Part shown: positions 18,858-26,266 of the stretch, one piece after another | Position numbering within the stretch: position 1 is the stretch's first letter | Layout: each line of letters opens with the position of its first letter | DNA from: Psychrobacter pasteurii | GTDB taxonomy: Bacteria; Pseudomonadota; Gammaproteobacteria; Pseudomonadales; Moraxellaceae | DNA: 39,983 bases | Direction: 5' to 3' | Assembly: GCF_900162815.1 (NCBI RefSeq) | Contig: NZ_FUGD01000045.1 | Coordinates: 1 to 39,983 of the forward strand | Position numbers and translations under genes: made by a program | The notes under the pieces: generated by a model | The model's input: the letters and a program-made list of their open reading frames with translations, nothing else | Databases searched by the model: none | Told to the model about the DNA's origin: nothing

Positions 18858-19703
18858 ATGACAACGCTAACTCAACAAGTAAAGGCGAAAGCATCAGATA
18901 TGCCAGTGATTGGCGATTCAGATATGAAGGTTTTAAAAGTATTAAGCTTGCTGATTGACTATCCTACCAATGAGCTATTTGAAGGCGAAACTCTAACAAT
19001 CTGCAAACAGATAGTTAGCAGCTCACCTCTAATGAGTCCTGAGGTACGTCAACAAATCATCGATTTGATCGATGACATGGTTGAGATTGGTAGCTTAGAA
19101 GCTCAAGCCCGTTACGATGGTCTTTTTGAGCGTGGCCGTTCTTTATCATTATGGCTTTTTGAGCATGTACATGGCGAGTCTCGTGACCGAGGTCAGGCCA
19201 TGGTGGATTTGATGGGCCAATATGAAGAAGCTGGTTTTGAAATTGGGCTAAAAGAGCTGCCTGACTATCTGCCTATGTATTTAGAGTTCTTAGCATATCA
19301 AGCCGCAGAGACTGGCGATGAGATTCAAGTTCGTATGGATATCGCTGATGTCAGTCACATTATCGCGATGCTTGCAGCAAGGCTTAAAGATAGAGACAGT
19401 TTGTATGAAGGTTGTTTTAACGCACTGCTACAAATAGCTGGCAAGCCACTGGATCCAGTTGATGCATTAGAGGAGCAAGTGCAACAAGAGCAGCGTGACG
19501 ATACTTTTGAAGCCCTTGACCAAGAGTGGGAAGAAGAAGTGGTTGATTTCTTAGGGGCGCAGCAAGAAGAACGCTGCCCATCAAGCACTCATAACCTTGC
19601 AAAAGGTATTGCGATAGACCGCAATGTGATGCCACCAAAACAAGTCGATGCCCCTGTGCATTGGGTAGATTTCGATAAACCGAAATCGGTTAAACAGCCT
19701 TAA
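18858..19703 (+). CDS. narJ: Nitrate reductase maturation chaperone NarJ
   Basis: 281 residues. TorD/NarJ-family, all-helical chaperone that binds the NarG N-terminus and lets molybdenum cofactor and FS0 be inserted before membrane docking. Family core visible as MKVLKVLSLLIDYPTNELF, LFEHVHGESRDRGQAMVDLM and the acidic LPDYLPMYLEFLA segment. The start is ATG 18858, one base after the narH stop, with GGAGG in the end of narH; the frame is open further upstream inside narH but that is not used. It is about 45 residues longer than E. coli NarJ (236), the extra being a Glu/Gln/Asp-rich C-terminal tail. Confidence 0.95.
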   Translation: MTTLTQQVKAKASDMPVIGDSDMKVLKVLSLLIDYPTNELFEGETLTICKQIVSSSPLMSPEVRQQIIDLIDDMVEIGSLEAQARYDGLFERGRSLSLWLFEHVHGESRDRGQAMVDLMGQYEEAGFEIGLKELPDYLPMYLEFLAYQAAETGDEIQVRMDIADVSHIIAMLAARLKDRDSLYEGCFNALLQIAGKPLDPVDALEEQVQQEQRDDTFEALDQEWEEEVVDFLGAQQEERCPSSTHNLAKGIAIDRNVMPPKQVDAPVHWVDFDKPKSVKQP

Positions 19704-19716
19704 GGAGAGAGAGGAC

Positions 19717-20442
19717 ATGAATATTGCAGATCCTAGTGTACAGTCTTTAGCCAACCTAAGCTGGCTACAAATATTTTTATTTGGCATCTACCCATACATC
19801 GCCTTAGTGGTCGCTATTGTGGGTACTTGGGCGCGTTTTGACTTGTCACAATACTCGTGGAAGACCGGCTCATCACAAATGCTACGTAACAAAAACATGC
19901 GTTTAGCAAGTAACTTATTTCACGTCGGTATTATCGTCGTTTTACTTGGTCACTTCTTTGGTATGTTAACGCCGCACTTTATTTATGAACCGTTTATTAG
20001 TGCAGGTCATAAGCAAATATTGGCCGTCGTGGTAGGGGGTATTGCTGGGGCGGTGTGTTGGGTAGGTATGGTGATGCTGATGTGGCGTCGTTTTACGGAT
20101 GATCGCATCTCAAACACCTCCTCTTTTAGTGATAAGTTGGTGTTGATACTGCTGTTTATACAATTGAACTTGGGGCTAATTTCAATCTTCACCTCTATGC
20201 AGCATCTGGACGGCTTAACCATGATGAATCTAGCAGGCTGGGCACAAGATATTACTATCTTAAGGCCTTGGCATGCCGCAGCTCGTATCGAACAAGCTGA
20301 CCTGATTTATCAGCTGCATATGGCACTGGGTATTACGCTGATTATGATTTTCCCGTTCACACGTTTGATTCATATCATCAGTGCACCAGTGTGGTATTTG
20401 GGCCGCCGTTATCAGATTGTTAGACAAAAACAATCGCAGTAG
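19717..20442 (+). CDS. narI: Respiratory nitrate reductase gamma subunit NarI
   Basis: 241 residues, five membrane helices, b-type dihaem quinol oxidase subunit anchoring NarGH. The four haem-ligand His are present: His69 and His79 in helix 2 (NLFHVGIIVVLLGHFFG), His201 and His219 in helix 5 (QLHMALG; RLIHIISAP), equivalent to E. coli H56, H66, H187 and H205. Slightly longer than E. coli NarI (225), mainly at the N-terminus. AAGGAGAG precedes the ATG; 13 nt after narJ. Confidence 0.97.
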   Translation: MNIADPSVQSLANLSWLQIFLFGIYPYIALVVAIVGTWARFDLSQYSWKTGSSQMLRNKNMRLASNLFHVGIIVVLLGHFFGMLTPHFIYEPFISAGHKQILAVVVGGIAGAVCWVGMVMLMWRRFTDDRISNTSSFSDKLVLILLFIQLNLGLISIFTSMQHLDGLTMMNLAGWAQDITILRPWHAAARIEQADLIYQLHMALGITLIMIFPFTRLIHIISAPVWYLGRRYQIVRQKQSQ

Positions 20443-20489
20443 AAAGTCTCACAAAAGTGATACAACGAAGATTGGTGGGGTAGATTTAT

Positions 20490-20522
20490 AAGATTCATTT
20501 TATATGAATGTTATGATAAAAT
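20490..20522 (+). promoter_or_regulatory. NsrR-like operator and promoter of hmp
   Basis: An 11-1-11 dyad, AAGATTCATTT (20490-20500) and ATATGAATGTT (20502-20512), agrees at 9 of 11 positions between arms and resembles the NsrR consensus (AAGATGCATTT and its complement). A plausible promoter overlaps it: -35 TTCATT (20494-20499), 17-nt spacer, -10 TAAAAT (20517-20522). NsrR is an NO-sensing [Fe-S] repressor that classically controls hmp. No nsrR gene is in the window. Confidence 0.72.
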
Positions 20523-20614
20523 AGCTTTCATTGTAGCCAACGCTGCAATTTTCTATCCCATCAATCATGATTGCTGCAACTTATTACTGATAGGCAATCA
20601 CTAAGGAAGTAAAA

Positions 20615-21796
20615 ATGGCATCACCACAAACACTAGCTGTTGTTAAACAAACGGTTCCTGTCCTTGAAACACACGGCACTCAGATTACAACGGTGTTTTA
20701 TCAAAATATGTTTGCCGAGCACCCTGAGCTGTTGGATATTTTTAACGAAACCAACCAAAAGCTAGGACATCAGCAAAGCGCTTTGGCAACCACTGTTTTA
20801 GCGGCTGCAAAGCACTTAGAGCAATTAGAAGTGTTGCTACCGCAAGTGATGCAAATAGGCCATAAGCACCGTGCCTTACAAATTAAACCTGAGCACTATC
20901 CCATTGTCGGCAAACATCTATTAGGCGCTATCAAAGAGGTGCTTGGCGATGCGGCAACCGATGAGATTATCAACGCTTGGGCTGAGGCCTATGATGAGAT
21001 TGCTTCGGTGTTTATCAAAGTTGAAGCAGATATGTATCAAGAGGCCATGTGGTCAGGCTTTATACCTTTTAAAGTTATCAAAAAAGAAATCACAGGTTCT
21101 GATATCGCAGCTTTCACAGTACAACCTGAAGACAATAGCTTTGATGTTAGCCGCCTACCATTGACAGCAGGTCAGTACATTACGGTTAAAACAGATCCTG
21201 AGGACAGTGATCATATCGCATTAAGACACTACTCATTGTATTCAGTCGATAGTAGTGAAGGTCTAAAGTTCGCTGTACGCCGTGACAACAAAAATGAGCA
21301 CCGCGGATTGGTATCTAATCATTTACACGATAAGGTTAAAGTAGGCGATACCCTATTGTTATCAGCCCCTGCTGGTGATTTTAAATTAAACCAATCACTG
21401 ATTGAACAAAATGATATCCCATTGGTACTAATCAGTGCTGGCGTGGGTGTAACCCCTGTACTTGCCATGCTTGAAGCACAAGTTAAAGCTAATCCAAAGC
21501 GTCCTATTATTTGGGCCTATGCTTGTCAAAACCAAGATTTCCACGCTTTTGATGGTCGGGTTAATGCTTTATTAGAGCAAGCAGAACAGGTACAAAAAAG
21601 CACGTTCTACTTTGAAAGCAATCAGTTGTTAAACGAAGAGTGGCTAAAAACCCTACCTAACCCAGCAGATGTCTATGTCTGTGGCTCCATGATATTTATG
21701 GACAGTATGATCGATGGGTTAGCCGCTTTAGAGCACAGTAACGACTACATTCACTACGAGCCCTTTGGTCCAAAAATGAGCCTAAGTGCTGGTTAA
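20615..21796 (+). CDS. hmp: Flavohaemoglobin (nitric oxide dioxygenase) Hmp
   Basis: 393 residues, usual Hmp length (about 395). Globin domain 1-140 with proximal His85, distal Tyr29 and Gln53 and also Tyr95, all at canonical Hmp numbering; FAD domain about 150-255 (RHYSLYS); NAD(P)H domain about 260-393 (LISAGVGVTPVLAML, YVCGS.MFMDS-like end). Converts NO plus O2 to nitrate using NADH. It sits 172 nt after narI behind an NsrR-like operator, so it is probably transcribed separately in response to NO produced by nitrate respiration. Confidence 0.96.
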   Translation: MASPQTLAVVKQTVPVLETHGTQITTVFYQNMFAEHPELLDIFNETNQKLGHQQSALATTVLAAAKHLEQLEVLLPQVMQIGHKHRALQIKPEHYPIVGKHLLGAIKEVLGDAATDEIINAWAEAYDEIASVFIKVEADMYQEAMWSGFIPFKVIKKEITGSDIAAFTVQPEDNSFDVSRLPLTAGQYITVKTDPEDSDHIALRHYSLYSVDSSEGLKFAVRRDNKNEHRGLVSNHLHDKVKVGDTLLLSAPAGDFKLNQSLIEQNDIPLVLISAGVGVTPVLAMLEAQVKANPKRPIIWAYACQNQDFHAFDGRVNALLEQAEQVQKSTFYFESNQLLNEEWLKTLPNPADVYVCGSMIFMDSMIDGLAALEHSNDYIHYEPFGPKMSLSAG

Positions 21797-21842
21797 ACTA
21801 TTTACGTTAAGAAGTCATTAATACGCTTTTGCTAAAGCAAAA

Positions 21843-21886
21843 CCACTATAAAGCTTACTGATTTTTTTGAATTGGCTTTATAGTGG
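21843..21886 (+). repeat. 12-bp inverted repeat between hmp and ppiC
   Basis: CCACTATAAAGC (21843-21854) is the exact complement of GCTTTATAGTGG (21875-21886), with a 20-nt loop containing seven T residues. No T run follows, so it is not a standard terminator. It ends 23 nt before the ppiC start and could form a leader stem-loop or an operator. Confidence 0.55.
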
Positions 21887-21909
21887 AGTATGACTTAATG
21901 GAGTAAAAC

Positions 21910-22863
21910 ATGACGGCAATGACCTATGATCCAAGACAAGTCGCTGATGATAATATTCGCATTATGCCGACCTCAGATGATCTAAAGAAACCACATTCTG
22001 ACCAAGAGTTTATTGAAAAAGCATTGGCGGAGGAACGTAGCAATCATAAAAATTTAATTGCTTCTAGTCGCGAAGAGTTGCCAAGTGTTTACGTCAATGG
22101 TGTCATGATTGACAAACAGGCCATTGCACAAGAGCTACAGTATCATCCAGCACCCACCAAAGAAGATGCTTTGTTCCTAGCGACTCAAGCCTTGGTAGTA
22201 CGTGAACTATTAAAGGATGCTGTACTTAATGATGAGGCACTTGGTCAAGAGGCTTGGGATAGTAATGAAGAACAAGCCATTTCAGACTTGATTGATAAAA
22301 ACGTAAATGCAGCCACTCCTGAAAATGAGGTCTGTGAGCGTTACTACGAGCAAAACAAATCTGACTATAAAACTGCTCCAATTATGTCGGTACGTCATAT
22401 CTTGTTAGCCAGTCTTCCTGAAGATGGCGAAGAGCGCTTAGCACGTAAAAAACAAGCGTACGAGCTGATTGAGCAAATCAAAAACAGCAACAATCCAAGT
22501 GCTGAATTTATTGAATTCGCTCGTCAGTATTCAGCTTGCCCCTCAAAAGAGCAGGGCGGAGAGCTGGGTGTACTTAGCCAAGGTCAGACAGTGCCTCAGT
22601 TTGAGTCCGTAGTATTTACTATGGATGAAGGGTTGGCACCAAGTCCTGTTGAAACCCGTTATGGCTTTCATATAGTCGATGTGATGGATAAGCAGCCGGG
22701 CGTTCAGCTTGAATACTTGCAAGCTAAACCTGCCATCGCTAATAAACTGGCGCAGCAAGCTTTCCATCATGGGCTATGTGATTATCTATATGTTCTTGCT
22801 GAGCAAGCAGATATTGACGGCATTCAAATGGAGCTGTCTCAAGAGAATGTATACCGAGGGTAG
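21910..22863 (+). CDS. PpiC/parvulin-type peptidyl-prolyl isomerase linked to nitrate reductase
   Basis: 317 residues, no signal peptide, so cytoplasmic. The N-terminal helical part (1-155) resembles NifM/SurA-like isomerase partners (LPSVYVNGVMIDKQAIAQEL); the rotamase domain (about 158-262) has the family strings SVRHILLAS, FIEFARQYSACPS, GGELGVLSQGQ and ETRYGFHIVDV. A PpiC-type gene follows narI in Pseudomonas nar operons (e.g. PA3871 in P. aeruginosa), and this position suggests help in folding or maturation of the nitrate reductase. That role is an inference. Preceded by GGAG. Confidence 0.88.
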   Translation: MTAMTYDPRQVADDNIRIMPTSDDLKKPHSDQEFIEKALAEERSNHKNLIASSREELPSVYVNGVMIDKQAIAQELQYHPAPTKEDALFLATQALVVRELLKDAVLNDEALGQEAWDSNEEQAISDLIDKNVNAATPENEVCERYYEQNKSDYKTAPIMSVRHILLASLPEDGEERLARKKQAYELIEQIKNSNNPSAEFIEFARQYSACPSKEQGGELGVLSQGQTVPQFESVVFTMDEGLAPSPVETRYGFHIVDVMDKQPGVQLEYLQAKPAIANKLAQQAFHHGLCDYLYVLAEQADIDGIQMELSQENVYRG

Positions 22864-22926
22864 GATAATAGTTAAATAGCTGCCCTTGAATATATTTTGA
22901 TAAAGACATAATAATAAGGAACTATT

Positions 22927-23382
22927 ATGAAACGAGCTGCTCAACTCCAGCCATTATCTCGGGAGCATCACCAAGGATTGGTTATCTCCCGCCATGCCAA
23001 AGAGTGCGCCAATGATGTTGAAGAAATTGCCAAACATTGGACCGCTTTGACAGACTATATTAATAAAAATATGACCAACCACTTTAAAGTGGAAGATGAT
23101 TTAATGCTGGCTAAGCTTGAGCCTTATCGATACAGCCACCCTCAAGTAGCAGAGGTTATCGATCAAATAGCGGATCAGCACAATAAATTATACCAACTTA
23201 TCGAGTCACAAAGCCTTAGCGCTGCTCAAGTGCAGGAACTCGGCAGTGTGTTGTATGATCATATTCGTTTTGAAGAACGTGAACTGTTTCCACTGGCTCA
23301 ACAAATTTTGTCTGAGCAAGAGCTACAAGCTATTTATGATGCCAGCTCCAAAAATGTTAAGCGCGAAGAAGAGAACCGATAA
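22927..23382 (+). CDS. Hemerythrin HHE domain protein
   Basis: 151 residues, a single four-helix hemerythrin-like domain. Candidate di-iron ligands fall in the right pattern: His14/15 (SREHHQG), His52 and Glu56 (NHFKVEDDL), His85 (DQHNKL), His112 and Glu116 (DHIRFEEREL). It lacks the N-terminal ScdA_N domain of YtfE/RIC. Such proteins bind O2 or NO or protect and repair iron-sulfur centres; in this setting (next to hmp, nar and a yeaR-like gene) an NO-linked job is likely but inferred. AAGGA precedes the start. Downstream, 33 nt later, an IS element begins. Confidence 0.85.
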   Translation: MKRAAQLQPLSREHHQGLVISRHAKECANDVEEIAKHWTALTDYINKNMTNHFKVEDDLMLAKLEPYRYSHPQVAEVIDQIADQHNKLYQLIESQSLSAAQVQELGSVLYDHIRFEERELFPLAQQILSEQELQAIYDASSKNVKREEENR

Positions 23383-23430
23383 GCTAGAACCCCGACAGGA
23401 AGTCGTTAATTTAACTTATCGTGCGTAATT

Positions 23431-23460
23431 CTCCACCTATAATCTTTGATTTAGGTGGAG
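23431..23460 (+). repeat. Left-end hairpin of the IS element
   Basis: CTCCACCTA (23431-23439) pairs with TAGGTGGAG (23452-23460), 12-nt loop, 15 nt inside the predicted left end. Such hairpins are recognised as single-strand DNA by the Y1 transposase TnpA. Confidence 0.75.
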
Positions 23461-23477
23461 ATGTCAGCACGGGAGAG

Positions 23478-23888
23478 CTAGTCAGGACGTTCTTGTTTTT
23501 CGATATATTGCCTAATTGTATCAATGGTAGCACCGCCAGTGCGCAGCAAACAATATGCTCTAGTCCAAAGTACAGGCTTCCAGTAAAACTCTGCCAAATG
23601 TTCTGCAAATTCTTTTCTCATCAGTCGGCTAGTTACTGTTTTTAGATTATTGATAAACTTATTTGGCATGATATTGGGGTGCATATCAAGCAGTAAATGC
23701 ACATGGTCCGCTTCTTCGTTGAACTCTAACAGCTCAACCTCCCATTTTTAACAAAGGTCAGTTATGATTTCTTTTAGCCTATCAAGCATAGCCCCAGTAA
23801 AGCATTTTCTACCGTTTTTCGTGACTAACACTAAATGATAAATTAGTTTATAAACACTGTTGTCATGGGATTTTAATTACTTACTCAT
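23478..23888 (-). pseudogene. tnpA: IS200-like Y1 transposase TnpA, two in-frame stops
   Basis: Reading from ATG 23888 on the minus strand, the frame encodes an IS200/IS605 TnpA (strings VYKLIYHLVLVTKNGRK, LKEIITDLC, KWEVELLEF, DHVHLLLDMHPN, KTVTSRLMRKEF, WKPVLWTRAYCLL, IRQYIEKQ) but is interrupted by TAA at 23877-23879 (fourth codon) and TAA at 23748-23750 (where relatives usually have Glu before Lys-Trp). The HUH pair (His-Val-His) and the catalytic Tyr (RQYIEKQ) are still there, so decay is by point mutation. From GTG 23702 only 74 residues starting inside the HUH motif could be made. Stop at 23478-23480. Confidence 0.85.
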
Positions 23889-23948
23889 AATTGATATCAA
23901 ATAGAAGTGATGCTAGGTTATATCTCTATTAAAGACGACTTCCAAGCC

Positions 23949-25076
23949 ATGCTCAAAGCCTATAAATATCGCATTTACCCAAATCGTGAACAGCAGGTGC
24001 TTATCGAAAAGCACTTTGGCTGTAGCCGTTTTGTGTTCAATTGGGCGTTGGCTTTGCAAAAACGCTACTACGCCATGTTTGGTAAATCTTTATCACGCAC
24101 TAAAATTCAAAGCCATTTAGTGAAAAAGAAAAAGAAAGCTAGATTTGCATGGCTTAGTGAAGTTAACAGCCAGTCATTACTAAATGCTTTGCTCAATGTG
24201 CATACCGCCTTTACCAACTTCTTCAAAGGTCAGGCTAAGTTTCCACGTTTTAAATCTAAAAAAATCCCACAGCGAAGTTATCAATGCCCCCAACACTGCA
24301 CCGTAAACTTTGAGCAAGGCATGATCAACCTACCTAAAATAAAGGGTATTAAGACCGTATTTAGCCGTGAGTTTGAGGGCAGGGTTAAGACAGTAACGAT
24401 TAGTAAGACAGCAACAGGCAAATACTATGCAAGCGTACTAGTTGATAATGGTGAAGCACTGCCGACATCAACCACAATAGAGCCTAGCTTGACTGTGGGT
24501 ATTGATTTAGGCATCCGCCACTTACTTAACTTATCAGACGGTAGCAAGTTTGATAACCCAAAACATTTAGCCAAAGCCAGTCAAAGACTTTCTGCACAGC
24601 AAAAAATCTTTGCCCGTAAACAAAAACAAAGTAAAAACTATCAAAAACAAAAATTAACGGTTGCTCGTATTCATGAAAAAGTACGTAACCAGCGCTTAGA
24701 CTTACACCATAAAGTCACGTATAAACTGATTTGCGAAAACCAAGCGACCAGTTATGCGATTGAAGATTTAGGTGTGAAAAATATGGTAAAGAACCGTAAA
24801 CTTGCCAAAGCCATTAATGATGTTGGCTGGGGACAGTTTGTTACCCTGCTTACTTACAAGGCGAATTGGTATGGTAAGAATATCCTAAAGGTAAATCGGT
24901 TCTTTGCCAGTAGTAAAATTTGTTCGCATTGTCATCACAAATTAGACAGTCTGCCGTTATCGGTGCGTCATTGGACGTGTCCTAGCTGTCAAACACAGCA
25001 TGACCGTGATATCAATGCAAGCAATAATATACGCCAACAGGCGTTAGCTGATGTAGCAGGACTTGCTACTGTGTAA
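23949..25076 (+). CDS. tnpB: TnpB RNA-guided nuclease (IS200/IS605 OrfB)
   Basis: 375 residues from ATG 23949 (MLKAYKYRIYPN, the usual TnpB opening); GTG 23907 and ATG 23910 are in-frame alternatives adding up to 14 residues. Domains: N-terminal helix-turn-helix/REC-like part to about 170, RuvC-like nuclease with Asp in TVGIDLGIRHL, Glu in YAIEDLGVKNM and Asp in HDRDINASNN, and a CxxC...CxxC zinc ribbon (ICSHCHHKL; CPSCQ). All three catalytic acids are intact, in contrast to the broken tnpA. TnpB cuts DNA next to a transposon-adjacent motif, guided by an RNA from the element's right end, which favours element retention. Confidence 0.93.
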   Translation: MLKAYKYRIYPNREQQVLIEKHFGCSRFVFNWALALQKRYYAMFGKSLSRTKIQSHLVKKKKKARFAWLSEVNSQSLLNALLNVHTAFTNFFKGQAKFPRFKSKKIPQRSYQCPQHCTVNFEQGMINLPKIKGIKTVFSREFEGRVKTVTISKTATGKYYASVLVDNGEALPTSTTIEPSLTVGIDLGIRHLLNLSDGSKFDNPKHLAKASQRLSAQQKIFARKQKQSKNYQKQKLTVARIHEKVRNQRLDLHHKVTYKLICENQATSYAIEDLGVKNMVKNRKLAKAINDVGWGQFVTLLTYKANWYGKNILKVNRFFASSKICSHCHHKLDSLPLSVRHWTCPSCQTQHDRDINASNNIRQQALADVAGLATV

Positions 25077-25232
25077 AGAGTTCCTCCATGCCTATACCTA
25101 TCAGCGTAGGTGGCATGGCGAAAGGTGGTGACACAATCCTAGATTGAAGTTACTATGGGTCGCAAAGATTCCCCCACCATAACCGCTAGGTTTGGTGGTG
25201 GGAGTAGGTCAATCTCTAACTATAATAGTAAG
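25077..25232 (+). ncRNA. Predicted omega RNA (TnpB guide RNA) of the IS element
   Basis: The 136 nt between the tnpB stop and the right end hold two stem-loops: CCATGCC/GGCATGG with inner ACCTA/TAGGT (25086-25118), and an imperfect hairpin at 25171-25202 next to TCAA. TnpB guide RNAs normally consist of this right-end segment plus 15-20 nt of flanking host sequence as guide, here starting at 25213 (TCTCTAACTATAATAG). The 5' end may lie inside tnpB. Prediction from element architecture only. Confidence 0.5.
25221..25226 (+). promoter_or_regulatory. Candidate -10 element of the yeaR-like gene
   Basis: A perfect TATAAT lies 14 nt before the ATG and 9 nt right of the IS end. No good -35 is found at the expected place inside the IS right end. 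The insertion therefore seems to have removed the upstream half of any native promoter. A start so close to the ATG would leave almost no leader, so this call is weak. Confidence 0.35.
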
Positions 25233-25240
25233 GAAATAAC

Positions 25241-25624
25241 ATGAGCCATATTGTCATTCCAAGTCACTGGAGAGTGAAACGCTCCACACCATTTTTTACC
25301 AAAGACAACATTCCACCTTCATTATTAACCCATCACAATACTGCCGAAGGTATCTATGGGCAAATTTGTGTGATGCAGGGTACTGTCATTTTTTATGGTT
25401 TTGCTGATGAGCAAGCGACTGAGCCTGAAAAAAGAATCGTTATTAACGCTGGCGAGTTTGCAGTGAGTCCGCCGCAGTACTGGCACCGTGTTGAATTAAG
25501 TGAGGATGCTCAGTTTAATATCAACTTTTGGTCCGAAAAGGATCATGAGGGCAGTAAGGTGATGCAGCAATCCAAGATTCATAATCAGCCGATAGAGAAT
25601 TTATTTGAAGATACAGATCGCTAG
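25241..25624 (+). CDS. yeaR: YeaR/TehB-N-like cupin (DUF1971)
   Basis: 127 residues, similar in length to E. coli YeaR (119) and matching it through RSTPFF, FYGFADEQATEPE, AGEFAVSPPQYWH and FNINFW, the DUF1971 small beta-barrel (cupin-like) core. In E. coli, yeaR-yoaG is induced by nitrate, nitrite and NO through NarL and NsrR; the molecular function is not established. Its place at the end of this nar/hmp block fits that regulation. AAGGA ribosome binding site lies 6 nt before ATG. Its upstream region has been replaced by an IS right end 28 nt away. Confidence 0.78.
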   Translation: MSHIVIPSHWRVKRSTPFFTKDNIPPSLLTHHNTAEGIYGQICVMQGTVIFYGFADEQATEPEKRIVINAGEFAVSPPQYWHRVELSEDAQFNINFWSEKDHEGSKVMQQSKIHNQPIENLFEDTDR

Positions 25625-25774
25625 AAAGTAGTTATAACAGCAAAGCACAAAGGTCAAAAGTCAAAAGATAGACCCTAGTGACTTGATACGAGGAGGTCAT
25701 TGATTAAGTGGACGCTATTTTATATGCTAACCTAATCGATGATTTCCTCTATCAATAAGAACAAGGATACTTTT

Positions 25775-26182
25775 ATGACTACCACTATTTTTCATAACCC
25801 AAGATGCAGCACGTCACGTAATGCTTTGGCGCTTATAAAAGCGTCAGGGGAGACTCCAGAGGTGGTGGAGTATCTAAAAACACCACCGAGCCGTGAGTAT
25901 TTGATTGAGCTATTAAATAAGATGCAAATGTCGCCACGTGAGCTTATGCGTAGCAAAGAAGCGGTGTTTACTGAGCTCGGATTAGACAATCCTGAGGTTA
26001 GTGATGATAAGCTCATTGACGCCATGATTGATAATCCAATTTTAATTAATCGTCCGATTGTCGTGACGGAGAAAGGGGCTGTGCTGTGTCGTCCTTTAGA
26101 GCGTATATTTGAAGTATTAGCCAATCCTGTGGCTGAGTTTACCAAAGAAAATGGTGAGGTTATTGTTAATCCTAATGCTTAG
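25775..26182 (+). CDS. arsC: Arsenate reductase, ArsC glutaredoxin-dependent family
   Basis: 135 residues from ATG 25775, chosen because AAGGA lies just upstream; an in-frame ATG at 25739 would add 12 unusual residues. HNPRCSTSRN places the catalytic Cys at 11, and the second-half family block PILINRPIVVTEKGAVLCRP carries the arsenate-binding Arg residues. It would reduce arsenate to arsenite with glutathione/glutaredoxin. No arsB, acr3 or arsR is near, so a housekeeping ArsC/YfgD-like role is equally possible. The 150 nt upstream contain a perfect AGGAGG at 25691 without a convincing reading frame. Confidence 0.88.
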   Translation: MTTTIFHNPRCSTSRNALALIKASGETPEVVEYLKTPPSREYLIELLNKMQMSPRELMRSKEAVFTELGLDNPEVSDDKLIDAMIDNPILINRPIVVTEKGAVLCRPLERIFEVLANPVAEFTKENGEVIVNPNA

Positions 26183-26266
26183 TGCTGTTGTGTTCTTATC
26201 ATTGCAGTAATCAAAAGGTTAACTCTTAAACTCTAAACTCACCGTTTTATTGAGCCTCAAATACTT

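Larger units (their letters stand above)
23416..25212 (+). mobile_element. IS200/IS605-family insertion sequence with divergent tnpA and tnpB
   Basis: About 1.8 kb, containing a decayed Y1 transposase gene (minus) and an intact tnpB (plus), with subterminal hairpins at both ends and no terminal inverted repeats or target duplication. The right end is TCAA (25209-25212). The left end is placed after TTTAAC (23410-23415), a motif known as target for IS605-like elements; this boundary is inferred. It is inserted between the hemerythrin gene and the yeaR-like gene, which without it would be only 61 nt apart. Confidence 0.8.

Noticed and set aside
23421..23645. Plus-strand frame overlapping the IS left end and tnpA
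   Set aside because: Antisense to the tnpA remnant and running through the left-end hairpin; no ribosome binding site.
25691..25759. AGGAGG with short GTG/TTG frames upstream of arsC (leader peptide?)
   Set aside because: Spacing to the starts is poor (3 or 12 nt), the peptides are 11-16 residues without a regulatory codon pattern, and no attenuator follows.
25775..26182. Arsenic resistance operon
   Set aside because: Only the ArsC-like protein is present; no arsR, arsB/acr3 or arsH nearby.
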